Source of the DNA: Chitinophagaceae bacterium
GTDB lineage: Bacteria; Bacteroidota; Bacteroidia; Chitinophagales; Chitinophagaceae
Direction of reading: 5' to 3'
Assembly: GCA_019747705.1 (NCBI GenBank)
Contig: JAIEQM010000021.1
Location: 1-56,146, forward strand
Length of the DNA stretch: 56,146 bases
How positions within the stretch are numbered: the stretch's first letter is position 1; each line of letters starts with the position of its first letter. A program made the position numbers and the translations under genes. Of this stretch, positions 36,610 through 44,376 are shown one piece after another. The notes below the pieces were generated by a model. That model did no database searches. It was not told where the DNA came from and worked only from the letters and a program-made list of their open reading frames with translations.

Positions 36610-37956
36610 TCAATATTTGACTCTCAATGCTTTAATAAATTTTTCTACAGCCCGGCGAACTGCAGTTGTGGAGGTATTATGATTATTTACCAAAAAAGAA
36701 AATACCAGCAGCTTGTTTTTAGACGTATAAAGAAAACCGCTTAGTGCCACATGGCCGCTAAGCGTTCCCGTTTTTGCATACATAAAACCGGCTTCTTCCT
36801 TATAATAATTCCGCAATGTTCCGGTGTTGCCGGTTGCAAAAAGATTTTTTAACCGCTCCATGCCAAACTCCTGTTTCATTTTCATCAGCAGCCAGATAAA
36901 ATCATCAGGCGTAAATAAATTGTAACGGCTCAGCCCGCTGCCATCCACCCATTTGGGTGTTTGAGGCATCCCCCTGAATTCTGATTTTATTATGCTGTCA
37001 ATGAGTTTTTGTTCATCCATATACCCCAGCAATTGTTCACTCACCATCTGTAGTGTTTGTTCAGCATAAAAATTATCGCTGCGGTACATGAGTCTCTTAA
37101 ACATCGAGTCGCTGGGTTGCGAATAAATTATTTTTTTACTGGCAGGAAATGAAATGCCGCTTTCTTTATTAATGAGGGAAATATTTTTATTAATTGTATC
37201 ATAAATAAAACTTACCGTGGCCTGAAGGCCATTGGTAACAAAAGGAATTTCCAGCTCACGTTTGGTTTCTTTACCACTGTAAACGGTGTATTCATTGCTG
37301 GTTCTTGGTCTTGTTACATTAAACGAGGAGAAATTACCCGGGGCAAATTTTACATCCCAGTTAATTTCAGGATCAGTAATGAGTACAAATGAAGTATCCT
37401 TTCTGCCTTCCTTGTTTTCAATACTACGTTCCTGTATCCAGGTAATAAAATTTCCGTAAATGGGCATGGGACTCCGTTCCACCATGTAAGAACCCAAATA
37501 ATCCTCCCAGGCCCAGCCATACCCCAATGCTTCTGCTTTGAAATTGGAATTATCAATAACTAATGGTTTGGTTTGCTGTTTTAAAAAATCATACACAGGT
37601 TGTTGTTTAAAATCAGGATGCAGAAAAGTAGGATCGCCGGTGGGTGTGAGGAAAACAGAATCATTCCGCTCAGCATATTGCAAACCCGGTAATTGGTTCC
37701 CCAAATATTTAAGCCCCGCATACAAAGTGGGTATCTTTGTATTACTGGCCGGCACAAAATATTTATTGCTGTTATATTGCAATATTGTTTTTTGATCCGT
37801 AGCATCATACACCGCCACACCCACATGTGCATGGGTAAAAGCTGAATCCGTTAAATATTCTTTTTGAAAATGCTTTGATAGTTTTTGTGCGGGAGAGCAC
37901 GAATACAGGAATACTGCTGTAAGAAATGTGCAATACGGGGTAAAAAATTGTTTCAT
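36610..37956 (-). CDS. D-alanyl-D-alanine carboxypeptidase/endopeptidase, PBP4 (DacB) family
   Basis: 448 aa from ATG 37956; the frame is open for 21 more codons but MKQFFTPYCTFLTAVFLYSC gives a lipoprotein signal (lipobox FLYSC, C20). Peptidase S13 motifs: SxxK as S71-N-T-K74 (VPASNTKI), SxN as S-D-N in YRSDNFYAE, KTG in AKTGTLSGH. The enzyme trims or cuts peptide cross-links in peptidoglycan. Lipidation would place it at a membrane in the envelope. Family S13 proteins are often about 470-500 aa, so this one is slightly short. Confidence 0.92.
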   Translation of the reverse strand: MKQFFTPYCTFLTAVFLYSCSPAQKLSKHFQKEYLTDSAFTHAHVGVAVYDATDQKTILQYNSNKYFVPASNTKIPTLYAGLKYLGNQLPGLQYAERNDSVFLTPTGDPTFLHPDFKQQPVYDFLKQQTKPLVIDNSNFKAEALGYGWAWEDYLGSYMVERSPMPIYGNFITWIQERSIENKEGRKDTSFVLITDPEINWDVKFAPGNFSSFNVTRPRTSNEYTVYSGKETKRELEIPFVTNGLQATVSFIYDTINKNISLINKESGISFPASKKIIYSQPSDSMFKRLMYRSDNFYAEQTLQMVSEQLLGYMDEQKLIDSIIKSEFRGMPQTPKWVDGSGLSRYNLFTPDDFIWLLMKMKQEFGMERLKNLFATGNTGTLRNYYKEEAGFMYAKTGTLSGHVALSGFLYTSKNKLLVFSFLVNNHNTSTTAVRRAVEKFIKALRVKY

Positions 37957-38141
37957 GTGTTCATTTTCATTTTTATCTCGCCACAACTTGTCCCGGTTTT
38001 TCGGGATAGTATAACGCATTAAAAATGATCATCCACCACTGACGAAAATTACACTGCATATTTTTAATGGCTATTTCATAACAGCACTGCCGTTTTAGAT
38101 TGGTATTTGAGCTTTAAATATACAGGTTTCTGTCTGCCTGT

Positions 38142-38172
38142 TTTGCGTTACGTTGATTCATTTGTATTTTTA
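38142..38172 (+). promoter_or_regulatory. Promoter of the K+ channel gene
   Basis: TTTG (38142-38145), 19-base spacer, TATTTTTA (38165-38172), one base off the consensus. ATG 38177 follows 4 bases after, so the leader is almost absent. Confidence 0.5.
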
Positions 38173-38176
38173 AAGC

Positions 38177-39169
38177 ATGTACTGGCTAAAGCGTTTTCAA
38201 TATTTCAAAGCTTTATTGTTCCCCATCGGGCTATTTGTGGCCCTGTTACTCGTTGGCGTTTCGGGTTATATGATCATTGAAGACTACAGTTTTTTTGATG
38301 CGTTTTATATGACAGTGATCACAGTGGGCACCGTGGGTTATATGGAAGTACAGCCACTTTCAGTAGCCGGCCGCATTTTTACTTCTGTTATTATTCTTAT
38401 TAATATTGGCGCTTTTACTTTTTTTGTTACTTACCTTACCCGCTATTTGCTGGATGGTGAGTTTATACGAACCTATAAACAAATGAAAATGGATAATGCC
38501 ATTCTGCAGCTCCGCAACCATGTAATTGTTTGCGGCTTTGGACGCAACGGCACTGAAAGTGCACAGGTATTGTTTAACAACAACATCCCTTTTGTGGTGG
38601 TGGAAGAAAAAAACGCATTACCTGATGATCTTCCGTTTGCGGTGAAATATTTTATGAAAGGAGATGCCACCAAAGACGAAACGCTGAAAGAAGCCGGTAT
38701 TGATCATGCACGTGCTATTATTGCCACCATGCCCATTGATGCAGACAATTTATTTATGGTGCTTACTGCAAGGCAATTAAATCCCAACATTACCATCATC
38801 AGCCGTGCCTCGCAGGACAGCAGTGTGAACAAACTTAAAATTGCAGGAGCCAACAATGTAATTATGCCCGATAAAATTGGTGGCGCTCAAATGGCCACAT
38901 TGGTATTAAACCCCGATGTGCAGGAAATGATTTCACTTATGGCCAGTAAAAGCAATGATCAGTTTCGCCTGGTGGAAATAGTAGCCACTAAAAATATTTC
39001 ATTAGCCGATTTGAATTTATGGGCCACTACCCATTGCACGCTGCTGGCTGTAAAAAACGGAAATGAATATATTTTAAACCCACCACCCGGCTATGTAATA
39101 CGTGGTGGTGAACGTTTGATACTGATGGGAAGTGAAGAACAGTTGCAGGAAGCGAAGAAGATGGTGTGA
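38177..39169 (+). CDS. Two-TM potassium channel with RCK (TrkA-N/TrkA-C) domains
   Basis: 330 aa. TM1 about 13-34, pore loop with the filter at 50-56, TM2 about 67-88, then RCK: NAD-type Rossmann VIVCGFGRNG (near 114-123), VVVEE, FMKGDATKDETL, and a TrkA-C domain from about 250 (MASKSNDQFRLVEIV). The family (MthK-like) forms tetrameric K+ channels gated by ligands on the RCK ring. The filter reads VGTVGYMEV: the expected second Gly of TVGYG is Met56. The potassium selectivity is therefore uncertain; Na+ or nonselective conduction is possible. Confidence 0.88.
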   Translation: MYWLKRFQYFKALLFPIGLFVALLLVGVSGYMIIEDYSFFDAFYMTVITVGTVGYMEVQPLSVAGRIFTSVIILINIGAFTFFVTYLTRYLLDGEFIRTYKQMKMDNAILQLRNHVIVCGFGRNGTESAQVLFNNNIPFVVVEEKNALPDDLPFAVKYFMKGDATKDETLKEAGIDHARAIIATMPIDADNLFMVLTARQLNPNITIISRASQDSSVNKLKIAGANNVIMPDKIGGAQMATLVLNPDVQEMISLMASKSNDQFRLVEIVATKNISLADLNLWATTHCTLLAVKNGNEYILNPPPGYVIRGGERLILMGSEEQLQEAKKMV

Positions 39170-39482
39170 AAGAAGTTTTTGATTTTGTACAATAGAATTA
39201 AACAGTACAAGACTTTCTTTGTTCAATAGTACTTTGTTCAACAGAGTTTATGCAGTTGAAGAGTCGAGACGCTTTTGGTCTCGATGCCGAATGAAAACTT
39301 CGGCATGCGACGCTACCACAGCTCAATAGTAGTACCAGCTTCTGTAACATCAAATTAAAAACAAAAGCGAAGCATTTTTAATTTCTTTGCAGGATCAGAA
39401 CATCAAATAAATTAACAAAGGAGTTTTAGTGAAAAAAGTAAAGAATGAATCCTAGAGGTTAATCAAACCTAAAAATAGTTTT
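39170..39482. other. Repeat-rich gap after the K+ channel gene
   Basis: 313 bp. Contains two direct copies of TTTGTTCAA(T/C)AG (about 39216-39245) and the tandem hairpins at 39265-39306. No gene seen; the second half is AT-rich and precedes the small secreted protein. Confidence 0.45.
39265..39306. repeat. Two adjacent hairpins (CGAGAC/GTCTCG and ATGCCGAA/TTCGGCAT)
   Basis: Stem 1: CGAGAC, loop GCTTTTG, GTCTCG (39265-39283). Stem 2: ATGCCGAA, loop TGAAAAC, TTCGGCAT (39284-39306). They adjoin without a gap, followed by GCGACGC. The layout is that of a composite REP-like unit. Confidence 0.6.
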
Positions 39483-39941
39483 ATGAGAATAATTTTGCTA
39501 TTTCATTTTTGCCTTATCTCTACTTTCTTAAAGTCGCAGGATTCATCTAAAATGAAAATTGACAGCTTTGTAAGTACTATAAAGCTTTCTCAACTAAAAT
39601 TAAAATTCACATTTTCACCCGGCAAATCTTCAAAAAAAGCAGACTCAATTGAATACTATTATACAAACGAAACAGGCCTTTTAACAAAATTTGAAAATGA
39701 AAATGTCGTTCATGCTAAATTTGGGAAACTTAATTACTTAAGTAAATCTTCTTTTTATTTTAAGAATGAGAAGCTAATAAAAGTTGAAATTCTGCGAAGA
39801 TTTCCGGATACAACAAAAATCTTTAGTGTTTTTTATATTTCTCCAACAATTAAATACTCAAAAAATGAGAAGAAAATGTATTTGCATTTGACTGAAAAAG
39901 CAAATTCTGTCATTAAAGTATTCCATGACTCAATACAATAA
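39483..39941 (+). CDS. Hypothetical secreted protein
   Basis: 152 aa. Signal peptide about residues 1-18 (cleavage before QDSS). The mature part is Lys/Ser rich with alternating beta strands (KLKFTFSPGKS, AKFGKLNYLSKSSFYFKNEK). No family recognised. Converges on the arginase-fold gene. Confidence 0.55.
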   Translation: MRIILLFHFCLISTFLKSQDSSKMKIDSFVSTIKLSQLKLKFTFSPGKSSKKADSIEYYYTNETGLLTKFENENVVHAKFGKLNYLSKSSFYFKNEKLIKVEILRRFPDTTKIFSVFYISPTIKYSKNEKKMYLHLTEKANSVIKVFHDSIQ

Positions 39942-39957
39942 GGTAATAAATAGAAAA

Positions 39958-41094
39958 TCAATCTCTCTCCTGCGCCCTCAACCACCTCTCAGGAATTTCA
40001 TTATGACTTGCTAAGCGATAATCTGCTTCGCTGCACGCAACAAACTTTTGATTGGGCAACTGCATCCACCATCTTCCTGTCTTATGGCTCTGCAAAAACA
40101 ACGCATCCACTTCAGCAAGTTTGGTATGATACTCATTAAAGTTATGCCGCTCCGTTAAACGTGCTTCGGTTTTTGATTTGTTATAACCATCCACAAAATA
40201 CCAGAGCATGTGTGCAATTTGTATGGCTGTTAATTCATCCGTATCATTTTTTGCATTGTAGCCATAAATGCCGATACTGTTTAAATTACTACTCATGCCT
40301 GCAAAGCGTGTGAGGGTGCACATATCTTCACCATTCAATCCATTGGGGCTTGTGCGGTTGGCCGGCGCTGCTGCATAACTCATGGCAGCAATATCAATAC
40401 TCATCATATGTGAGTTGCGGATAACAGGTTCCATTTCTTCCAGGCGCTCACGAACCACGCCCACACGGTAGCAATCAAAGCGAAGTTTATCCATTGTTTG
40501 TAACATACTGGGGTGCACAAAATAACTTTGAAAACCGATGTGATTGTAATGACGGATAAAGTTGGGTTCGCCTGTGAGCATTTCCATTAAAAAATTTTCA
40601 CTGCGAATGTTTGTGCCTGTACCAAGATTGATAAATGCATCCACACAAGTAGCTTCTACTATTTGATTGCGTTGTGCATAGGCGCCATATTGTGCCAGTG
40701 TATTGTCATGACTTCCACCCAGCACAATTACTGTTTTATGATTGGCAATCAGTTCTGCAATCACCGCTTTAGCTGCGGCATAGGTATCATTCAATGATGC
40801 ACCTGTTTTTACATTACCGATGTCAGCAATTTTTAAATGCGCATGCCAGTTAAACAGACGGTAAAAGTTTTTGCGAATCAAATCCGGCGCTTCACCTGCA
40901 CTTACACCATTGCCTGTGCCACGCTCTTCAGTAATACCCACAATTACTATTTCAGCTTCAGTAATATCAGGGAACTGATGAAAGTATGCATCAATCTTTG
41001 TTCCCATCTGCATATCATTGAGCTCTTCATCACCAACTACAACAGGTATGGGCAGCGGGTTTAAAAAATCAGCAATCAACAGTGAGTCGCTCAT
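39958..41094 (-). CDS. Arginase/formimidoylglutamase-fold protein with altered metal site
   Basis: 378 aa from ATG 41094; an upstream ATG at 41118 lies inside a perfect -7 box (TATGTTTG, 41112-41119), so the second ATG is preferred. Ureohydrolase-fold motifs: GGSHDNTLAQYGAY (for GGDHS), CVDAFINLG (for DAHxD) and MSIDIAAMS (for SxDxxxxDP). His remains in the first motif, but the second motif has F for H and N for D, and the third keeps only one Asp. A binuclear Mn site like that of arginase is therefore unlikely. It resembles the formimidoylglutamase-like proteins of Bacteroidota, some of which have degenerate sites; no other hut gene is in the window. Confidence 0.8.
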   Translation of the reverse strand: MSDSLLIADFLNPLPIPVVVGDEELNDMQMGTKIDAYFHQFPDITEAEIVIVGITEERGTGNGVSAGEAPDLIRKNFYRLFNWHAHLKIADIGNVKTGASLNDTYAAAKAVIAELIANHKTVIVLGGSHDNTLAQYGAYAQRNQIVEATCVDAFINLGTGTNIRSENFLMEMLTGEPNFIRHYNHIGFQSYFVHPSMLQTMDKLRFDCYRVGVVRERLEEMEPVIRNSHMMSIDIAAMSYAAAPANRTSPNGLNGEDMCTLTRFAGMSSNLNSIGIYGYNAKNDTDELTAIQIAHMLWYFVDGYNKSKTEARLTERHNFNEYHTKLAEVDALFLQSHKTGRWWMQLPNQKFVACSEADYRLASHNEIPERWLRAQERD

Positions 41095-41111
41095 GGGTTT
41101 TTTGATTTGCG

Positions 41112-41119
41112 CAAACATA
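41112..41119 (-). promoter_or_regulatory. -7 box of the arginase-fold gene
   Basis: TATGTTTG on the minus strand matches TAnnTTTG. It overlaps the upstream ATG (41116-41118) and places the RNA start about 14 bases before ATG 41094, which fixes the start choice. No clear -33 box was found. Confidence 0.5.
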
Positions 41120-41247
41120 AGAAAAGAAAGGCTAAGAGTTTAAAGGAGGGAAAAGAGAAAAGGAGAAAAGCAGGAGGTATAAGTAAGAGGTAAGAAGCCT
41201 GCAGGCCGCTAATTTTCTAATTTCAAATCTTCAAATTCCAAATCGGC

Positions 41248-41255
41248 TATCTTTG
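41248..41255 (+). promoter_or_regulatory. -7 box of pheS
   Basis: TATCTTTG, an exact TAnnTTTG match ending 6 bases before ATG 41262. A TTG at 41253 lies within the box, so ATG 41262 is preferred as start. The -33 region has only a weak TTTC. Confidence 0.55.
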
Positions 41256-41261
41256 CAGCCT

Positions 41262-42317
41262 ATGGAACAGGTGTTACAGCAAATTGCAGAACTGCGCAAT
41301 GAAATTGAAAACTTACAGGTAACGAATGCCAAAGCATTGGAAGAGTACCGTATTAAATTTTTGGGTACCAAAGGTTTGGTAAAAGCGCTCATGGGCGAAA
41401 TGAAAAATGTAGCCAATGAACAGAAGAAAGCTTTTGGCCAGGCTATGAATGATTTTAAAGTTTTTGCAGAAAGCAAATATGAAGAATGGAAAAATGGTGT
41501 GGGCGATACTGTTGCTGCATCTGATATTCCTGATATTACTTTGCCCGGCGATGCCATTGCTGTGGGCAGCCGTCATCCCATTAGTTTAATGCGCAACCGC
41601 ATGGTGCAAATTTTTCAGCGCCTGGGTTTTGCCGTAGCTGATGGACCTGAGATTGATGATGACTGGCACAATTTCACCGCATTGAATTTACCGGAGAATC
41701 ATCCTGCACGTGATATGCAGGATACGTTTTACATCAGCGCCAATCCTGCATGGCTCTTGCGCACACATACAAGTAATTTGCAGATACGTGCTATGGAAAA
41801 CAGCAAACCGCCCATTCGTATTGTAACACCGGGGCGTGTGTACCGCAATGAAACCATCAGTGCACGCAGTCATTGTTTCTTTCACCAGATTGAAGGTTTG
41901 TATGTGGATGAACATGTAAGCTTTGCTGATTTAAAACAAACACTTTACTTTTTTGTACAGGAAATGTTTGCCCGCCCGGATGACACGGTCGGACGGGGTA
42001 AAGATGTAAAGGTTCGTTTCCGCCCTTCTTATTTTCCGTTTACTGAACCGAGTGCGGAAATGGACATCAGTTGTTTACTGTGCAATGGTGAAGGTTGCAG
42101 CGTTTGTAAAAAAACAGGATGGCTGGAAATTCTTGGTTGCGGCATGGTGCATCCCAAAGTGCTTGACAATTGCGGCATTGACAGTAACAAATACACCGGC
42201 TTTGCATTTGGAATGGGTATTGAACGCCCTGCATTATTGAAATACGGCATCAAGGATATTCGTTTGTTCAGCGAAAACGATGTGCGGTTTTTAAAACAGT
42301 TTACGGGAGCGATATAA
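41262..42317 (+). CDS. pheS: Phenylalanine--tRNA ligase alpha subunit
   Basis: 351 aa. N-terminal coiled-coil tRNA-binding region (about 1-85), then the class II core: motif 1 region HPISLMRNRMVQIFQRLGF, PARDMQDTFY, motif 2 TPGRVYRNETISARSHCFFHQIEG, and motif 3 GFAFGMGIERPALLKYGI. It charges tRNA-Phe together with PheT; pheT is not in the window, as often in Bacteroidota where the two are separate. A small Cys insertion (CLLCNGEGCSVCKKTG) is typical of the bacterial enzyme. Ends at the strong hairpin 42456-42494. Confidence 0.97.
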   Translation: MEQVLQQIAELRNEIENLQVTNAKALEEYRIKFLGTKGLVKALMGEMKNVANEQKKAFGQAMNDFKVFAESKYEEWKNGVGDTVAASDIPDITLPGDAIAVGSRHPISLMRNRMVQIFQRLGFAVADGPEIDDDWHNFTALNLPENHPARDMQDTFYISANPAWLLRTHTSNLQIRAMENSKPPIRIVTPGRVYRNETISARSHCFFHQIEGLYVDEHVSFADLKQTLYFFVQEMFARPDDTVGRGKDVKVRFRPSYFPFTEPSAEMDISCLLCNGEGCSVCKKTGWLEILGCGMVHPKVLDNCGIDSNKYTGFAFGMGIERPALLKYGIKDIRLFSENDVRFLKQFTGAI

Positions 42318-42371
42318 ACGTTTTTAGTTCTGAGTTTTTTGTTACAGTGTGATGTGCTACTATTTAGCTGT

Positions 42372-42392
42372 TGTTGCGTCGCACTCTTGTAC
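42372..42392. repeat. Copy of the 25927 terminal repeat
   Basis: T followed by GTTGCGTCGCACTCTTGTAC, identical to 25927-25947. No matching inverted end was found within 150 bp, so it may be a solo or decayed end. Confidence 0.6.
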
Positions 42393-42455
42393 GCACTTAA
42401 TTCTATTGGGCAACAATTCAATCATTGTAAGAGAGTTCAATCATTAAAATATTTT

Positions 42456-42494
42456 AAAATAATATGCGGGGGCTTCGCCCCCGCATATTATTTT
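42456..42494. terminator. 18-bp perfect hairpin, bidirectional terminator after pheS
   Basis: AAAATAATATGCGGGGGC, loop TTC, GCCCCCGCATATTATTTT. The A/T ends give a T-tract on each strand, so it can end pheS (plus) and the outer-membrane protein gene (minus). Confidence 0.8.
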
Positions 42495-42553
42495 GTATTC
42501 CTCCGTGTCCTCCGCATTTCCCCCGCACATGCGGGGCAGGCTGTGGCAACAAA

Positions 42554-43426
42554 TCAAAACACAAACCTCCCTCCCATTTCTCCCGTAGTATATTTAAAAT
42601 CATGCAACCCCTGCTGAAACTGTGCAAACCAGTTCATTCCTTTTTTGTTGCTGCCTGCACGTAAGCGGTACACAACAGGCTGGTCACCATTTTTTAAATA
42701 ACCAATAAAGCCTGCAATATGTGTTTGCAGCTGAAATTGTTTTTTATTGTACTCTATACCGGTGCCAAATAAAAAAGCATCATCCTGTCCGGAAGGCAGG
42801 CGCTGCCATGCCAGGAAACCCGCCATCATTACCAGTTTAAAGGAAGATTGTTTTGAAAATGGTTTCGCCGCACTTATATCAAAATAATAACCCGGTGCAT
42901 CCGTCATGCGTGCAGCAGCAGGTTCACTGCTGGTAGCATAGCGGAAACCCGTACGTAAACTCAACTGAACCTTGTCTCTTATTTTATTCAGCAAATTTAT
43001 ATTCAGGTTCAGATGGATATCGCCCATTGCTTTTTTCACATCATACACATAATAAAAAATTTTACGCTGTTCTTTTAAAGCATGACTTACATTAAAATAT
43101 TCAACAGGCACCCAAAATGCATCCACTGAAATCCTGTCTTTTACAATGCAATAATTCCCGTACACCGCAAGATTGGTTGTTTGGTCGCCTTTCATACTTT
43201 GGTACATGGCTGAAACAGATATACTGTTCATGCTGTCAATGTTTCCGTTACTCAGTTTGGGTACGGGTAATGCATTGGGCCCGAGATGTGCAGATGTATA
43301 AGTAATGTATTTGCTCCAGTGGCTCACACCATCCCATTGCACATTCTGTATCCACCATTCAGCACTCTGTGCAATGCTGCTGGTATAACTTAAAAACAAT
43401 AAAAAGATTAAAATCATCCTTTGCAT
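42554..43426 (-). CDS. Outer-membrane beta-barrel protein, hypothetical
   Basis: 290 aa from ATG 43426 (MQRMILIFLLFLSYTSSIAQ, signal peptide); the frame is open for 14 more residues, which are unlike a signal. The mature part alternates strands with aromatic ends and ends GGRFVF, a C-terminal aromatic typical of outer-membrane barrels. Phrases: SWDGVSHWSKYIT-like WDGVSHWSKYIT and FGTGIEYNKKQFQL. No family recognised; could be a porin-like or DUF protein. Confidence 0.6.
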   Translation of the reverse strand: MQRMILIFLLFLSYTSSIAQSAEWWIQNVQWDGVSHWSKYITYTSAHLGPNALPVPKLSNGNIDSMNSISVSAMYQSMKGDQTTNLAVYGNYCIVKDRISVDAFWVPVEYFNVSHALKEQRKIFYYVYDVKKAMGDIHLNLNINLLNKIRDKVQLSLRTGFRYATSSEPAAARMTDAPGYYFDISAAKPFSKQSSFKLVMMAGFLAWQRLPSGQDDAFLFGTGIEYNKKQFQLQTHIAGFIGYLKNGDQPVVYRLRAGSNKKGMNWFAQFQQGLHDFKYTTGEMGGRFVF

Positions 43427-43473
43427 GAACCTGTTACTTTTGCATGACGTTCTAAATATACAAATCATAATTC

Positions 43474-44319
43474 ATGAACATTCAAACCCTTTGTGTGTGC
43501 GGGGCAGGTACCATGGGCAGCGGCATTGCACAGGCTGCTGCACAAAGCGGCATTTACACTTTATTGTTTGACCTGAATGAGGAGGTGCTGGAAAAAGCTG
43601 AAGCCGCTATTTATAAAAACCTTTCTTCACTGGTTGAAAAGCAAAAAATCTCTGCAGAACAGCAGCAGCAAATACTCGGGAACATTGTCTTTACAAATGA
43701 TTTGCATCAATGCCTGGCTGATGTGTTTATAGAAGCCATTATTGAAAAACCGGAAGCAAAGATTGCACTCTTCAACCAACTGGCAGAAATCAACCACAGC
43801 GAAGTGATCTTTGCCAGCAATACATCGTCTTTATCCATCACCCAACTGCAACAACAAATTATGCAGCCATCAAGAGTGGCCGGTTTGCATTTCTTTAATC
43901 CAGCAACAATTATGAAGCTGGTGGAAGTGGTAAAAGGTGAACAAACAAATGATAAAGTGATTGAGCAATTGGTTTCTTTGGTACAGCAAATGAAGAAAGT
44001 ACCTGTTGTATGTAAAGATGCCCCTGGTTTTATTGTAAACCGTGTGGCACGGCCTTATTATATTGAAGCGCTACGACTGGTGGAAGAAGGCATGGCCGAT
44101 TATTCCACCATTGATGCATTGATGGAAGCAAGCGGTTTTAAAATGGGCCCGTTTAAGTTGATGGATTTAATTGGCAACGATATCAACTATGCTGTAAGTT
44201 GCAGCGTGTATGAACAGTTGGATAAGCCGGAACGTTTAAAACCTTCCTTCATCCAAAAAGAAAAAGTGGAAACCGGAAAGCTGGGAAGAAAGAGTGGCGA
44301 AGGGTATTATAAGTATTAA
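43474..44319 (+). CDS. 3-hydroxyacyl-CoA (3-hydroxybutyryl-CoA) dehydrogenase
   Basis: 281 aa. NAD-binding GAGTMGSGIAQAAA (10-23), NTSSLSIT, catalytic His in AGLHFFNPATIMKLVEVV (near 138), and KDAPGFIVNRVARPYYIEAL, the helical C-terminal domain. Soluble, cytoplasmic; oxidises (S)-3-hydroxyacyl-CoA with NAD+ in beta-oxidation or butyrate metabolism. A -7 box TACTTTTG (43435-43442) lies 31 bases upstream. An isolated gene here, but together with icmF it fits a role in short-chain acyl-CoA metabolism. The next gene begins 57 bp downstream and the gap includes a CCCC/GGGG repeat. Confidence 0.92.
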   Translation: MNIQTLCVCGAGTMGSGIAQAAAQSGIYTLLFDLNEEVLEKAEAAIYKNLSSLVEKQKISAEQQQQILGNIVFTNDLHQCLADVFIEAIIEKPEAKIALFNQLAEINHSEVIFASNTSSLSITQLQQQIMQPSRVAGLHFFNPATIMKLVEVVKGEQTNDKVIEQLVSLVQQMKKVPVVCKDAPGFIVNRVARPYYIEALRLVEEGMADYSTIDALMEASGFKMGPFKLMDLIGNDINYAVSCSVYEQLDKPERLKPSFIQKEKVETGKLGRKSGEGYYKY

Positions 44320-44342
44320 ACCCCCATCCCCTGAAGGGGTGT
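44320..44342. repeat. CCCCATCCCCTGAAGGGG repeat, left copy
   Basis: CCCCCATCCCCTGAAGGGGT at 44321-44340 with internal CCCC-TGAA-GGGG. An inverted relative lies at 44425-44475 inside the next gene. Confidence 0.5.
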
Positions 44343-44376
44343 TCTTATAACTAATGATGAAATTCAAACAAACTAA

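Larger units (their letters stand above)
42318..42553. other. Gap after pheS
   Basis: Holds the 21-bp copy (42372-42392) of the terminal repeat seen at 25927, then the 18-bp stem terminator and a short CCCCGCA/TGCGGGG palindrome (42521-42536). Confidence 0.5.
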
